Shown piece by piece: positions 19,037 to 28,337 of a stretch of 64,000 nt of DNA. A program made the translations under genes and the position numbers. Location of the stretch: NCBI GenBank assembly GCA_003278095.1, contig QCHB01000006.1, positions 94,222 to 158,221 on the forward strand, read 5' to 3'. The notes under the pieces are model-generated. The model did no database searches. It was not told where the DNA came from and saw nothing but the letters and a program-made list of their open reading frames with translations. The stretch is from SAR116 cluster bacterium AG-390-L20. GTDB taxonomy: Bacteria; Pseudomonadota; Alphaproteobacteria; Puniceispirillales; Marisalimonadaceae. Every line of letters starts with the position of its first letter. Positions within the stretch are counted from its first letter, which is position 1.

Positions 19037-21709
19037 ATGATTAACCAAAAAAATTCAGTTAATGAAATAAGAAAAACTTTTATTAATTATTTTAAAAAAA
19101 ACAATCATCAAGTTATATCTTCTAGTAATTTAGTACCAGAGAATGACCCTACACTTCTGTTTACAAATGCTGGTATGGTACAATTTAAAAATATTTTTAC
19201 TGGTCTAGAACATAGAGAATATGATAAAGCTGTATCATCTCAAAAATGCTTGAGAGCAGGTGGAAAGCATAATGATCTTGAGAATGTTGGCAGGACAGCT
19301 AGGCATCATACATTTTTTGAAATGTTAGGTAATTTTTCTTTTGGAGATTATTTTAAAGAAAAAGCTATTTATCAAGCGTGGGAATTATTAACAAAAGAAT
19401 ATGCAATTCCAAAAGAAAGATTGTTGGTAACTATTTATCACAATGATAAAGAAGCTGATTTACTATGGAAAAAAATTTCTGGTTTTAAAGATGATAAGAT
19501 AATTAAAATTAAAACTAGTGATAATTTTTGGAGTATGGGGGATACAGGTCCATGTGGTCCATGTTCTGAAGTATTTTATGATCACGGTGATACAGTTGAA
19601 GGTGGACCTCCTGGTTCTAAAAATGAGGACGGGGACAGGTTCATTGAAATATGGAATTTGGTATTTATGCAATATGAACAAATTTCTAATAATGAAAGAA
19701 TTAGTTTACCAAAACCAAGTATTGACACAGGTATGGGGTTGGAACGGATATCTGCACTATTACAAAATACTCATAATAATTATGAAACAGATATGATGAA
19801 AAATCTTGTAAACGCTTCAGCATTTCTAACTAGTACAGATCAAAATACAGATAATATTATATCTCATAGAGTTGTTGCAGATCACTTAAGGTCAATGTCA
19901 TTTTTAATTGCTGAGGGTGTATTACCTAGTAATGAAGGAAGAGGTTATGTCTTAAGAAGAATAATGAGAAGAGCTATGCGTCATACACATATGCTTGGTG
20001 CATTAGACCCAACTATATATAAATTAGTAGAATATTTAATTAAAGAAATGGGTGAAGCATTTCCTGAATTAATTACTCAAAAATTAATCATTGAAAAAAC
20101 AATTCGTGACGAAGAGATCAAGTTTAAAGATACCTTGGATAGAGGCATGAGCTTATTATTGAACGAAATAGACGATAAAGTGTCTTCAGGTGTTCTATCT
20201 GGTGAGAAAGCATTTGAATTATATGATACTTATGGTTTTCCAATAGATTTAACTGAAGATGTATTAAGATCCTATGGGTGGACAGTAGATCATTCAGGAT
20301 TTGAAAGTTCAATGAATAACCAAAAAAATAAAGCTAGACAAGCATGGTCAGGATCGGGTGACAAGCAATATGATCAAGAAATTTTAAAGGTTTTATTAAA
20401 ACTTCCTAGTTCAGATTTTCAAGGATATGATAATAATTTCTTAGAAACTCACATTAATTTAATTATTAAAAATAATGAAATAGTAAAAAATATTTCATTT
20501 GGTGATAAAGTTGATGTCGTTTTTAATAAAACTATTTTTTATGCAGAATCTGGTGGACAAATTGCAGATAGAGGAAGCTTGGAAGGAGTTAAATTTAAGG
20601 CAAATGTCCTTAATACCAAAAAAATTAATATTGGAAATAATAAAAATATATTTATTTCAACTATAGAAGTCTTATTAGGAAACTTACAAATTGGTGATAT
20701 TGTTAAACAATTCATTGAATTAGATCACAGAAAACAATTATGTTCACATCATTCAGCAACTCATTTATTGCATGAAGCATTAAGACAAAAATTAGGTGAT
20801 CATGTCGCTCAAAAAGGTTCTTTGGTTACACAAGAAAAATTAAGGTTTGATTTTAGTCATTCAAATCCCATTTCTGCACAAGAAATAAAGGATATTGAAG
20901 ATGAAGTTAATTTTAGAATATTTTGTAATGATGATGTTACAACGAAAATTATGACTCCAACCGATGCTATTGAAAGAGGTGCGATTGCTCTTTTTGGAGA
21001 AAAGTATGGGGAAACAGTGAGAGTGGTTTCAATTGGAAAAGGTCTTAATGCAAATAGAGATGCTTGGTCAGTCGAACTGTGTGGTGGCACTCATGTTAAA
21101 AGAACTTCAGAGATCTTATCGTTTAAAATCATTTCTGAAACTGGTGTTTCTTCTGGGGTACGCCGAATAGAAGCTGTAACAAATGTTTCAGCAGTAAAAT
21201 TCTATAATGATAAAATTGATAAAGTTAAAAACATATCAAATCTATTGAAAACTAATTCTAACCAAGTGGAAAAAAAAGTTGAACAATTAATTGAAGAAAA
21301 TCATAGAATTAACAAGGAGTTAAAACGTTTAAAAAAGAACCCAGCCACAACTGAAAAAAATAATTCCATCAAAGAAACAATAAAAGGTATTATTTTTGAG
21401 TATGTAATATTTGATGATTTAGCAATTAAAGAATTAAAATCAAATGCTGAAAAGTTAATTAAAAACAATAAATCTGATATAGTTTGCCTTATTAGTAAGA
21501 TTGACAACAAAGCATCCTTAGTTATTGCAGTAGAAAAGAAACTAGCTGAGAAAATAAGTGCAGTAGAAATGGTAAAAGAAGTTTCGACTATTTTAGGTGG
21601 TAAGGGTGGAGGTGGAAGAGCTGATATGGCACAGTCTGGAGGTTCTTCACCAGAAAACAGTCCGTTGGCTATCGAAATTCTAAAAAAATATATTTATAAT
21701 AAGTCTTAG
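19037..21709 (+). CDS. alaS: AlaS, alanyl-tRNA synthetase
   Basis: 890 residues in standard order. The class II catalytic core includes TNAGMVQFKNIFTGLE and GRTARHHTFFEMLGNFSFGDYFK. The editing domain has the zinc motif HHSATHLLHEAL and CGGTHV, and the C-terminal DHHA1-type domain has GGKGGGGRADMAQSGG. It charges tRNA-Ala and corrects misacylated Ser and Gly. The recA-alaS order is common in alphaproteobacteria. Confidence 0.97.
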   Translation: MINQKNSVNEIRKTFINYFKKNNHQVISSSNLVPENDPTLLFTNAGMVQFKNIFTGLEHREYDKAVSSQKCLRAGGKHNDLENVGRTARHHTFFEMLGNFSFGDYFKEKAIYQAWELLTKEYAIPKERLLVTIYHNDKEADLLWKKISGFKDDKIIKIKTSDNFWSMGDTGPCGPCSEVFYDHGDTVEGGPPGSKNEDGDRFIEIWNLVFMQYEQISNNERISLPKPSIDTGMGLERISALLQNTHNNYETDMMKNLVNASAFLTSTDQNTDNIISHRVVADHLRSMSFLIAEGVLPSNEGRGYVLRRIMRRAMRHTHMLGALDPTIYKLVEYLIKEMGEAFPELITQKLIIEKTIRDEEIKFKDTLDRGMSLLLNEIDDKVSSGVLSGEKAFELYDTYGFPIDLTEDVLRSYGWTVDHSGFESSMNNQKNKARQAWSGSGDKQYDQEILKVLLKLPSSDFQGYDNNFLETHINLIIKNNEIVKNISFGDKVDVVFNKTIFYAESGGQIADRGSLEGVKFKANVLNTKKINIGNNKNIFISTIEVLLGNLQIGDIVKQFIELDHRKQLCSHHSATHLLHEALRQKLGDHVAQKGSLVTQEKLRFDFSHSNPISAQEIKDIEDEVNFRIFCNDDVTTKIMTPTDAIERGAIALFGEKYGETVRVVSIGKGLNANRDAWSVELCGGTHVKRTSEILSFKIISETGVSSGVRRIEAVTNVSAVKFYNDKIDKVKNISNLLKTNSNQVEKKVEQLIEENHRINKELKRLKKNPATTEKNNSIKETIKGIIFEYVIFDDLAIKELKSNAEKLIKNNKSDIVCLISKIDNKASLVIAVEKKLAEKISAVEMVKEVSTILGGKGGGGRADMAQSGGSSPENSPLAIEILKKYIYNKS

Positions 21710-21720
21710 AGTTTAAAAAA

Positions 21721-22893
21721 TTGTTAGAAAAATTAAATGAAGAAATTATTTCTTTTAAAGAAACAGCAATTATGGAAATTGCAAATTTTGGAAGGAAATA
21801 TACAAAGGAAACTGGTAAACATATCTACCCTGCCTGGTTCGGAGAGGGTGACACCCCAACAAGCAAATTAATATATGATAAAAGTATAAATGCTTTGAAT
21901 GAAGGTAAAACTTTTTATACCTATCAAAATGGAATACCTAAACTTCGATTTGAAATTACAAAGTATATGAATGAAGTTTTCAATATAAATACTAAGCCAG
22001 AAAATCATAGCGTAGTTACTGGTGGTATGATGGGGCTTAGACTAATTTGCGATTTAATAGTCAGTAATGGAGATGAAGTTGTTATGGTTGGTCCTGTGTG
22101 GCCTAATATCAGATCTTCTGTTTTGCTAAAAAGAGGTAATATAAAAGAAATTTCACTTGAATTGAAAAATGGAAATTGGGAAATTGATTTTGATTTATTG
22201 ATAAATTCAATTACACCTAAAACAAAAATGGTGTTTGTTAACAGTCCAGGAAATCCAACAGGTTGGGTTATGTCTAAAGAGCAGCAGAAATTGTTAATAA
22301 GTCATACACGTAATTTAGATTGTTGGTTAATTTCTGATGAAGTTTATCACCAAATAACATTTAATAATTTTGTATCACCTAGTTTTCTTCAATTTTCAAA
22401 CCCTAAAGATAAATTAATTGTAATTAACTCTGCTTCAAAAAGTTTTAATATGACGGGATGGAGAATAGGTTGGATAACTCATCCAGAAGAGCTTGGAAGT
22501 CACATTGCTAAATTGGTTCAAATAACGACAACTGGTGTTCCTGAATTTCTTCAAAATGGGCTAGTTTCAGCATTGGAAAATCATAAATCTATAACTAATG
22601 AAATACGTAAAAATCTAAAAAAATCACGAGATATTATGTTTGATAGGTTAGTTACTTGGAAAAAAGTTGAATGTAGTATTCCTGAAGCAGCATTTTATGC
22701 ATTTTTTAAAGTTAAAGGAATAAAAGATTCACTTCATTTTGCTAAAAAATTAATTTTAGAAACAAACGTAGGTGTTGCACCAGGTATAGCGTTTGGAACT
22801 TCCGGGGAAGGACATCTCCGAATTTGCTTTGCCGCAAAAGAAAGTTTTATAAAACAAATTATGGATAGATTAGAACCAGTTCTAAATAGATAA
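21721..22893 (+). CDS. Class I/II aminotransferase
   Basis: A 390-residue PLP aminotransferase of the AspC-like group. FVNSPGNPTGW, LISDEVYHQI and the PLP-lysine motif NSASKSFNMTGWRIGW are present. The frame opens with TTG at 21721, 11 bp after alaS; the next in-frame ATG would remove a conserved N-terminal helix, so TTG is preferred although its ribosome site is weak. The amino donor and acceptor cannot be assigned. It converges with the next gene with 5 bp between stops. Confidence 0.85.
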   Translation: MLEKLNEEIISFKETAIMEIANFGRKYTKETGKHIYPAWFGEGDTPTSKLIYDKSINALNEGKTFYTYQNGIPKLRFEITKYMNEVFNINTKPENHSVVTGGMMGLRLICDLIVSNGDEVVMVGPVWPNIRSSVLLKRGNIKEISLELKNGNWEIDFDLLINSITPKTKMVFVNSPGNPTGWVMSKEQQKLLISHTRNLDCWLISDEVYHQITFNNFVSPSFLQFSNPKDKLIVINSASKSFNMTGWRIGWITHPEELGSHIAKLVQITTTGVPEFLQNGLVSALENHKSITNEIRKNLKKSRDIMFDRLVTWKKVECSIPEAAFYAFFKVKGIKDSLHFAKKLILETNVGVAPGIAFGTSGEGHLRICFAAKESFIKQIMDRLEPVLNR

Positions 22894-22898
22894 ATTAT

Positions 22899-24263
22899 TC
22901 ACCAAGAAGAAATAGAACTTTTCAATTTTTTATAACCATCTATAAAACCAGGTCTGTTATATCCGTATATCTTATCAAAAATATTAAGAGCATTGTCTAG
23001 CCATATTTTAAGTTCATAATTCTCTGGATTAGCACTTAAATATGCATCTCGTATGAGCACAAAATGAATTCTTGGGTCATAAGGTTTTTTTTTACCTCCC
23101 ATTGTTTCATCTCCATCAAGAAGTCTTAATAACATTGCGTCAGCAGATCCCAAAGTTTGTTCATGAATTGGTGGACCTGCCATTCTATACATTACTGAAG
23201 TCATATCTCTGCCATTACCTGTTCTGTAACCCATTGACTTCCAAGCGTTATCCATTTTTACATCACTATTTGCATAATCAAGTACTTTTTGTCCAAATTC
23301 TCTTAAAGGATCTGAAATATCAGCAAGTAAATCAGTCAATCTATCTCCATCTAGGTCTGTAGCTAAAACTATACATTCTTCATTGTTAATTATATCCCAT
23401 ACCAATAAACCATAATTTGTATCTGCAATGTGTTGTTCTATTTTACCAGACCAATTTTCCATACCTTCTTTGAAGTCTTTAGGTAATAGAGATATTATTT
23501 TATCAATATTTGTTTTATGTTCTTTATATGCATTTACTGCCCATTTTCTCCCGATTTTAAATTTTGTACCTTCAAGCAGCCAAATTAGAAGGCCTGCATT
23601 TATACCATCCTCCATAGCTTGAGTAGGCTTGAAAGCCACCCTACCTAATTTTCCAGTTTCAGCCACCATTTTTAGAAAAAGACGACATGCATAAGCCATT
23701 TGTATTCCAGGCGTATTCATTTCAGTATGAACTATACCTGTTTTCTCATTTACACTAAACTTAGATTTATCTTGAGAATAAGGAAGGCAAGGCATACATC
23801 TTACGACAGTTATAGGTCCATATGGACGAACATTGCAATACACACCTGCCTGTGTTCTTAAGGGGGCATTTCCAGATTTACCCATGACAACAACTTTATT
23901 TCCTGATTTATCATTAACGTAAGCATCACCAGCAGTTGACCATTTGATTGAGGTATTTTTCATATTTCCAAACCAACTTAAAGCTTCTAGTTCTGTATCG
24001 TGACGTATTTGAGACCACATTGGTACAGCATAAAAAGGAAGATTCAAAATATCCGCAGCCGCAATAGTACCCAATAATGCATAGGCGTCAGTTAATGAAT
24101 GACATATTGGATTTATTATTCCGTCATGCTTTCCCCCTTTCCATACTGTTGCATTTGGATAGCCATTTGGTCTTATGTCAGTTTCTTGATAAAGATTACT
24201 TAGATAAGATTTTAAGTCACCGCCTTCAGCTTCTATCATAGCTATCTTCATTAAATCTAACAT
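22899..24263 (-). CDS. Unrecognised 454-residue protein
   Basis: I do not recognise this family. The chain has no signal peptide or membrane segment and looks like a soluble, well-folded enzyme. Notable stretches are CHSLTDAYALLGTIAAADIL, VVVMGKSGNAPLRTQAGVYCNV, TVVRCMPCLPYSQD, LATDLDGDRLTDLLADI and GYRTGNGRDMTSVMYRMAGPP. Several Cys, His and Asp residues could bind a metal. A ribosome site (AAGGA) precedes its ATG. It is flanked by a convergent aminotransferase gene and, upstream, a LOG-family gene on the same strand. Base composition is like its neighbours, so it looks like a resident gene. Confidence 0.6.
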   Translation of the reverse strand: MLDLMKIAMIEAEGGDLKSYLSNLYQETDIRPNGYPNATVWKGGKHDGIINPICHSLTDAYALLGTIAAADILNLPFYAVPMWSQIRHDTELEALSWFGNMKNTSIKWSTAGDAYVNDKSGNKVVVMGKSGNAPLRTQAGVYCNVRPYGPITVVRCMPCLPYSQDKSKFSVNEKTGIVHTEMNTPGIQMAYACRLFLKMVAETGKLGRVAFKPTQAMEDGINAGLLIWLLEGTKFKIGRKWAVNAYKEHKTNIDKIISLLPKDFKEGMENWSGKIEQHIADTNYGLLVWDIINNEECIVLATDLDGDRLTDLLADISDPLREFGQKVLDYANSDVKMDNAWKSMGYRTGNGRDMTSVMYRMAGPPIHEQTLGSADAMLLRLLDGDETMGGKKKPYDPRIHFVLIRDAYLSANPENYELKIWLDNALNIFDKIYGYNRPGFIDGYKKLKSSISSW

Positions 24264-24346
24264 ATTTTTTCCTTAATACTTTTTTGAAACGTTGTTTAAA
24301 AATTATTATTAACTAATACTTATACATACATAAATTATATGATTAT

Positions 24347-24907
24347 TTAAATATTTTTTAGAAAAATTTTTAGCTCATTTATATCTTTTATTTCTTCATA
24401 ATAATTTAAATTATTTGGACTCATATATTCTTCTTTAATTATATGCTTTATTAAATTTATAAGAGGATCCCAATATCCTTCAAAATTAATTATGCCTACA
24501 TTTTTATTCTTAATTTGATTTAATTGGCACCAAGTTAAAACTTCAAAACATTCATCTAATGTTCCAATTCCACCTGGTAAAACCAAAAAACCGTGAGAGC
24601 TATCATACATCATCTTTTTTCGTTGATGCATAGTTTTAGTTTTTATTAATTTAGAATTAAAAATTTTGGAATGAGCAGAGTCTAAAATATCTTTTTTCAA
24701 TAAAAAGTTTGGAATAATACCTGTTGTTTTAGCTCCATTTTCAATAACTGACTGGGCAACTGCGCCCATAATACCATTTTCTCCGCCACCAAAAACTATA
24801 TTAAAATTATTTTCAGCAATTATTTTACCAATAATTTTAGCTGTTTTTTGATTTTCTATATTTTTGCCAGAAACAGATCCACCAAAAACACAAATATTTT
24901 TTTTCAA
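24347..24907 (-). CDS. LOG-family nucleoside-monophosphate phosphoribohydrolase
   Basis: 186 residues with the Rossmann-like fold of TIGR00730/LOG proteins. The diagnostic PGGIGTLDECFEVLTW (PGGxGTxxE) and CVFGGSVSG near the N-terminus are both present. Homologues cut N6-modified AMP (cytokinin ribotides in plants and actinobacteria) or AMP to base and ribose-5-phosphate; the natural substrate here is unknown. The start is TTG (CAA at 24905-24907). It lies on the minus strand, divergent from the LysM gene, with a 91-bp gap between them. Confidence 0.85.
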   Translation of the reverse strand: MKKNICVFGGSVSGKNIENQKTAKIIGKIIAENNFNIVFGGGENGIMGAVAQSVIENGAKTTGIIPNFLLKKDILDSAHSKIFNSKLIKTKTMHQRKKMMYDSSHGFLVLPGGIGTLDECFEVLTWCQLNQIKNKNVGIINFEGYWDPLINLIKHIIKEEYMSPNNLNYYEEIKDINELKIFLKNI

Positions 24908-24998
24908 GATTACTCCCAGTTAATTACAAATAATTATAAATTGTATGTTACTATAGTTTATTTTAAGGTATTTGAATTAGTTAACCTAAGGTTTTTTC

Positions 24999-26033
24999 AT
25001 GAAATTTTCAAAAGTAATTTATTTTTTGATAATTGGAACAATATTAGCCACTATAGCTTTATTGTTCGCTTTTGACCAACAAGATACTGAAGATAAAAAA
25101 GAAGTTATAGTTCCTCTTGTTAAAGAGGTAGTTGACGCAAAACCAATAGTGGTTAAGCCTACAACTCGGAAGCAAGCTTCTGAAACAATAAAACTTGAAG
25201 TAATAAGAGTGAGGCCAGATGGTAGTCTGGTTATTGCAGGCAAGGGTTTGCCAAACTCTAAAGTTGAAATAATTTCCGGCGCACAAATTATTGCTGAAAC
25301 TAATAGTGACAATATCGGTGATTTTGTTGCTGTTCCTGAAAAACAACTAAAGGGAGGTGAATACCTTTTATCGTTTAGACAGACGACTCAAGACGGTAAA
25401 GTAGTAATCGCTAATAAGTCAGTTGCTATAAATGTGACTGGCGCCATAAAAGATATTCCCATTGTTGCGATAGTTGATAGTGAGGGTAAACTTGGAGCCA
25501 AAGTTGTACAAGCTCCTGGTTTGAATGCCAACAAAGAAATTAGTAAAGAGAGAGAAACAATTATCAAAGAAGATAAAAGAGATCCATATATAGCAATATT
25601 GGCTATTACCCACGACACAAAGGTAGGGCAAATAGTTTTATCAGGTCGAGCCCACAATGGAGCTCAAATAAACGCTGGTTTCTCAGGGAAAGAAACATCA
25701 TCTACTAAAATTGTTAACGACGAATGGAGCGTATCAATACCTGGCAAGCTAATTGCTGGCAAACAAAAAATTTTCGCTGTGTTATTAGGAAAGAATGGTA
25801 AGGTTTTAAGCGAAAATTCAATCTCAATTAGTGGTAAAACTATACAAAATGCTAATGGTAAAACTTTTGTAGTTGTTCAAAAAGGAGATGCTCTTTGGAA
25901 TATTGCTTATCAAAGACTAGGATTAGGTAACCGATATATTGATATTGTTAATCTTAACAAAAAGAAAATTATAAACCCTGATTTAATTTTTCCTAAACAA
26001 CTTTTTATTATTCCTAATAAAGGCACGAATTAA
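24999..26033 (+). CDS. Membrane-anchored LysM protein
   Basis: 344 residues. A short N-terminal membrane anchor or signal (about residues 7-25, VIYFLIIGTILATIALLFAF) is followed by a lysine/acid-rich linker. Beta-rich repeats resembling bacterial Ig-like domains come next (EVIRVRPDGSLVIAGKGLP and a second copy near IVLSGRAHNGAQINAGFSG). A C-terminal LysM domain of about 50 residues follows (VVQKGDALWNIAYQRLG). LysM binds peptidoglycan, so the protein probably tethers something to the cell wall in the periplasm. A phosphatidyltransferase gene follows 18 bp downstream. Confidence 0.8.
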   Translation: MKFSKVIYFLIIGTILATIALLFAFDQQDTEDKKEVIVPLVKEVVDAKPIVVKPTTRKQASETIKLEVIRVRPDGSLVIAGKGLPNSKVEIISGAQIIAETNSDNIGDFVAVPEKQLKGGEYLLSFRQTTQDGKVVIANKSVAINVTGAIKDIPIVAIVDSEGKLGAKVVQAPGLNANKEISKERETIIKEDKRDPYIAILAITHDTKVGQIVLSGRAHNGAQINAGFSGKETSSTKIVNDEWSVSIPGKLIAGKQKIFAVLLGKNGKVLSENSISISGKTIQNANGKTFVVVQKGDALWNIAYQRLGLGNRYIDIVNLNKKKIINPDLIFPKQLFIIPNKGTN

Positions 26034-26051
26034 GTATGATTTTTGCTATAA

Positions 26052-26672
26052 ATGATTGACTCTCAGTTAAATAAATTTTTTAAACCTGCTTTAAATGAAA
26101 TTGCAAAACAGTTTATAAATTTTGGTTTTAAAGCCAATTTTATTACTTTTGCAGGATTTTTTTTTGGTCTTTGTTGTTTTTACTTCATAATTAATTCATC
26201 ATTTATAAACGCTATTATCTTTCTTTTTTTAAATAGATTTTGTGATGGAATAGATGGGGCAATTGCTCGTTTAACGAAAGAGACTGATATTGGCGCTTTT
26301 TATGATATTGTTTTAGACTTTATATTCTATTCTTTATTTCCTATTGCCTTTATATTTGTAGATATAAATAATTCTTATTCTATATGTTTTTTGTTACTTA
26401 GCTTTGTTGCAACTCAGACAACTTTTTTGGCTTCTGCTTGGATAATAGAAAAGAATAAAATTTCAGTTTCAGACGGGCATAAAAAATCATTTTTTTATTC
26501 CGGAGGAATTACAGAAGGTTTTGAGACAATTACGTGCTTCGTATTGATGTTATTATTTCATGAATTTGTTGATTATATTGCATATATTTTTGGTATACTA
26601 TGTTGGATAACATTTTTTACTAGAGTAAATTTTGTTAAAAAAATCCTTAATTTTAAAAAAAATATCAATTAG
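26052..26672 (+). CDS. CDP-alcohol phosphatidyltransferase family protein
   Basis: A 206-residue membrane protein with about six hydrophobic helices. The family active-site motif is visible as CDGIDGAIARLTKETDIGAF followed by YDIVLD, matching DGxxAR...G...D...D (seven residues between AR and G, near consensus). Such enzymes move a phosphatidyl or related group from CDP-diacylglycerol to an alcohol. It is unlike standard PgsA or PssA in detail, so the acceptor is not assigned. It sits 18 bp after the LysM gene. Confidence 0.8.
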   Translation: MIDSQLNKFFKPALNEIAKQFINFGFKANFITFAGFFFGLCCFYFIINSSFINAIIFLFLNRFCDGIDGAIARLTKETDIGAFYDIVLDFIFYSLFPIAFIFVDINNSYSICFLLLSFVATQTTFLASAWIIEKNKISVSDGHKKSFFYSGGITEGFETITCFVLMLLFHEFVDYIAYIFGILCWITFFTRVNFVKKILNFKKNIN

Positions 26673-26736
26673 CCCTTTTATTTGATAAAAGAAACTATAC
26701 ATCAAATCAATCTAATCTAAATGAGTAAGGCTAATA

Positions 26737-27117
26737 ATGGTTAATATAAAAAAAAGTTTAAGTGAAGAACAATATAGAGTTACCCAACAACATGGAACTG
26801 AGCCTGCTTTCTCTGGCGCTTACTGGGATAAGAAAGATAATGGTAACTATAAATGTATTTGTTGTGACACTGTCCTTTTTTCAAGTAAAACGAAATATGA
26901 TTCTGGTACAGGTTGGCCAGCTTTTTATAAACCTGTTTCAGAAGATGTAATTGGCAAATCAGTGGATAAGTCCTTTTTTATGCAAAGAACTGAAGTGCAT
27001 TGTGCAAAATGTAATGCACATTTAGGCCATGTCTTCCCAGATGGGCCTAACCCTACAGGATTACGTTATTGTATAAACTCGGCATCTTTAAATTTTAATA
27101 AAATAGATAAAGACTGA
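26737..27117 (+). CDS. msrB: MsrB, methionine-R-sulfoxide reductase
   Basis: 126 residues. Two CxxC pairs bind zinc (CICC and CAKC), and the catalytic cysteine is in [22 protein letters not shown] and [17 protein letters not shown] are family hallmarks. It repairs oxidised methionine in proteins using thioredoxin. The next gene starts 3 bp after its stop, so the two are probably co-translated. Confidence 0.95.
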   Translation: MVNIKKSLSEEQYRVTQQHGTEPAFSGAYWDKKDNGNYKCICCDTVLFSSKTKYDSGTGWPAFYKPVSEDVIGKSVDKSFFMQRTEVHCAKCNAHLGHVFPDGPNPTGLRYCINSASLNFNKIDKD

Positions 27118-27120
27118 TTA

Positions 27121-27915
27121 ATGTTAGGTACAACTAAAATTTATGGATGTCTTGCTGATCCCATTGATCATGTAAAAGCACCATCAATATTTACTTCAAT
27201 CTTTAAAAGTAAAAAAATAGATGCAGTAATGATACCAATTCATGTTAATTCAGATGATTTAGAAAATGTTGTAAGTTCACTAAAATTAATTAAGAACTTT
27301 GAAGCCATGACTATTACTATTCCTCATAAAACAGATATTGCAAAATTATGTGATAATCTTGAACCAGATGCAAAATTTACAGGCGCGGTCAATTGGATTA
27401 AATTTGATAAGGACAGAAAATTAATAGGTAATAATTTTGATGGTCAAGGTTTCGTTAATGGTTTTATTGGACAAAATTATTCATTAAAAAATAAAAGTGT
27501 TTGTATTTTTGGAGCTGGGGGTGCAGCCGCTTCAATTGGATGTTCTTTGGCTAATGAACAAATAAAATCTTTAATTTTAGTAAATAGAGATATAAATAAA
27601 GCTATTAACTTGAAAAACAAAATAAATGCTAAATCTAATCTTTTAAAGGTAGAGATTTTTCCAGAAAGTGATTATTCATTAGCTTGTAGTGATATCATAA
27701 TAAATGCAACGAGTTTAGGTCTTAAAAAAACAGATAAGTTACCATTTGATGTATCAAATAGTCCTTTAAACTCTGTGATTGCTGACATCATTATGCACCC
27801 AGAAGAGACCGAACTATTAAAAAATGCAAAATCTTTAGGTCGGTCTATTCATTACGGTAAATATATGATAGAAAGTCAAATTGATTTGGTAAACGATTTT
27901 TTAAAAATTTGGTAA
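27121..27915 (+). CDS. Shikimate dehydrogenase-like oxidoreductase (divergent AroE)
   Basis: 264 residues with the AroE two-domain plan. The catalytic lysine K70 (TIPHK) and aspartate D107 (NFDGQG) are kept, and FGAGGAAAS is the NAD(P) loop. The usual substrate-binding stretch with two serines (HSxSP) is replaced by HVKAP at residues 17-21. That change is seen in AroE-like paralogues and suggests a substrate other than shikimate, or at least altered binding. It sits between msrB and gcrA, not with other aro genes. A canonical aroE elsewhere in the genome would support a different role. Confidence 0.75.
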   Translation: MLGTTKIYGCLADPIDHVKAPSIFTSIFKSKKIDAVMIPIHVNSDDLENVVSSLKLIKNFEAMTITIPHKTDIAKLCDNLEPDAKFTGAVNWIKFDKDRKLIGNNFDGQGFVNGFIGQNYSLKNKSVCIFGAGGAAASIGCSLANEQIKSLILVNRDINKAINLKNKINAKSNLLKVEIFPESDYSLACSDIIINATSLGLKKTDKLPFDVSNSPLNSVIADIIMHPEETELLKNAKSLGRSIHYGKYMIESQIDLVNDFLKIW

Positions 27916-27928
27916 TATAGGTTAATTA

Positions 27929-28327
27929 ATGGAAAATAATTCGGTTTGGGACGAAAAAAATTTAGAAAGATTAAGAAAATTATGGGATGAGGGCTTGCCT
28001 ATTACTAAGATTGGACTGGAATTAGGTGTTTCAAGAAATGCAATTGCAGGTAAGGCTCATAGGCTAGGTCTGCCAAAAAGAAATTCACCAATTTCAAAAT
28101 TAGGTGAGCCAAGGAAAAATAAAAGTGTTTCTAATTTTGAAACAAGTAAAGAACTTCCTCTTAAAATTCTACTTAGGGAAGTTGAATGGTCTAGAAATCG
28201 TTGCTGTTGGCCCATAGGCGATCCTAAACTGCCTGGATTTTCTTTCTGTGGAACTTCAATAATGCCAGGTAGGCCTTATTGTGAAGAGCATTCCAATTTA
28301 GCTTATACTGCTACGAGAGAAAGTTAA
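27929..28327 (+). CDS. gcrA: GcrA cell-cycle regulator
   Basis: 132 residues. The N-terminal helix-turn-helix begins VWDEKNLERLRKLWDEGL and continues with SRNAIAGKAHRLGLPKR. The C-terminal cysteine region is CCWPIGDPKLPG followed by FSFCGTSIMPGRPYCEEHS. GcrA is an alphaproteobacterial transcription factor that acts with sigma-70 at promoters methylated by CcrM (GANTC). Its presence is strong evidence for the class. It is 13 bp after the AroE-like gene. Confidence 0.95.
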   Translation: MENNSVWDEKNLERLRKLWDEGLPITKIGLELGVSRNAIAGKAHRLGLPKRNSPISKLGEPRKNKSVSNFETSKELPLKILLREVEWSRNRCCWPIGDPKLPGFSFCGTSIMPGRPYCEEHSNLAYTATRES

Positions 28328-28337
28328 TTAACTTACT

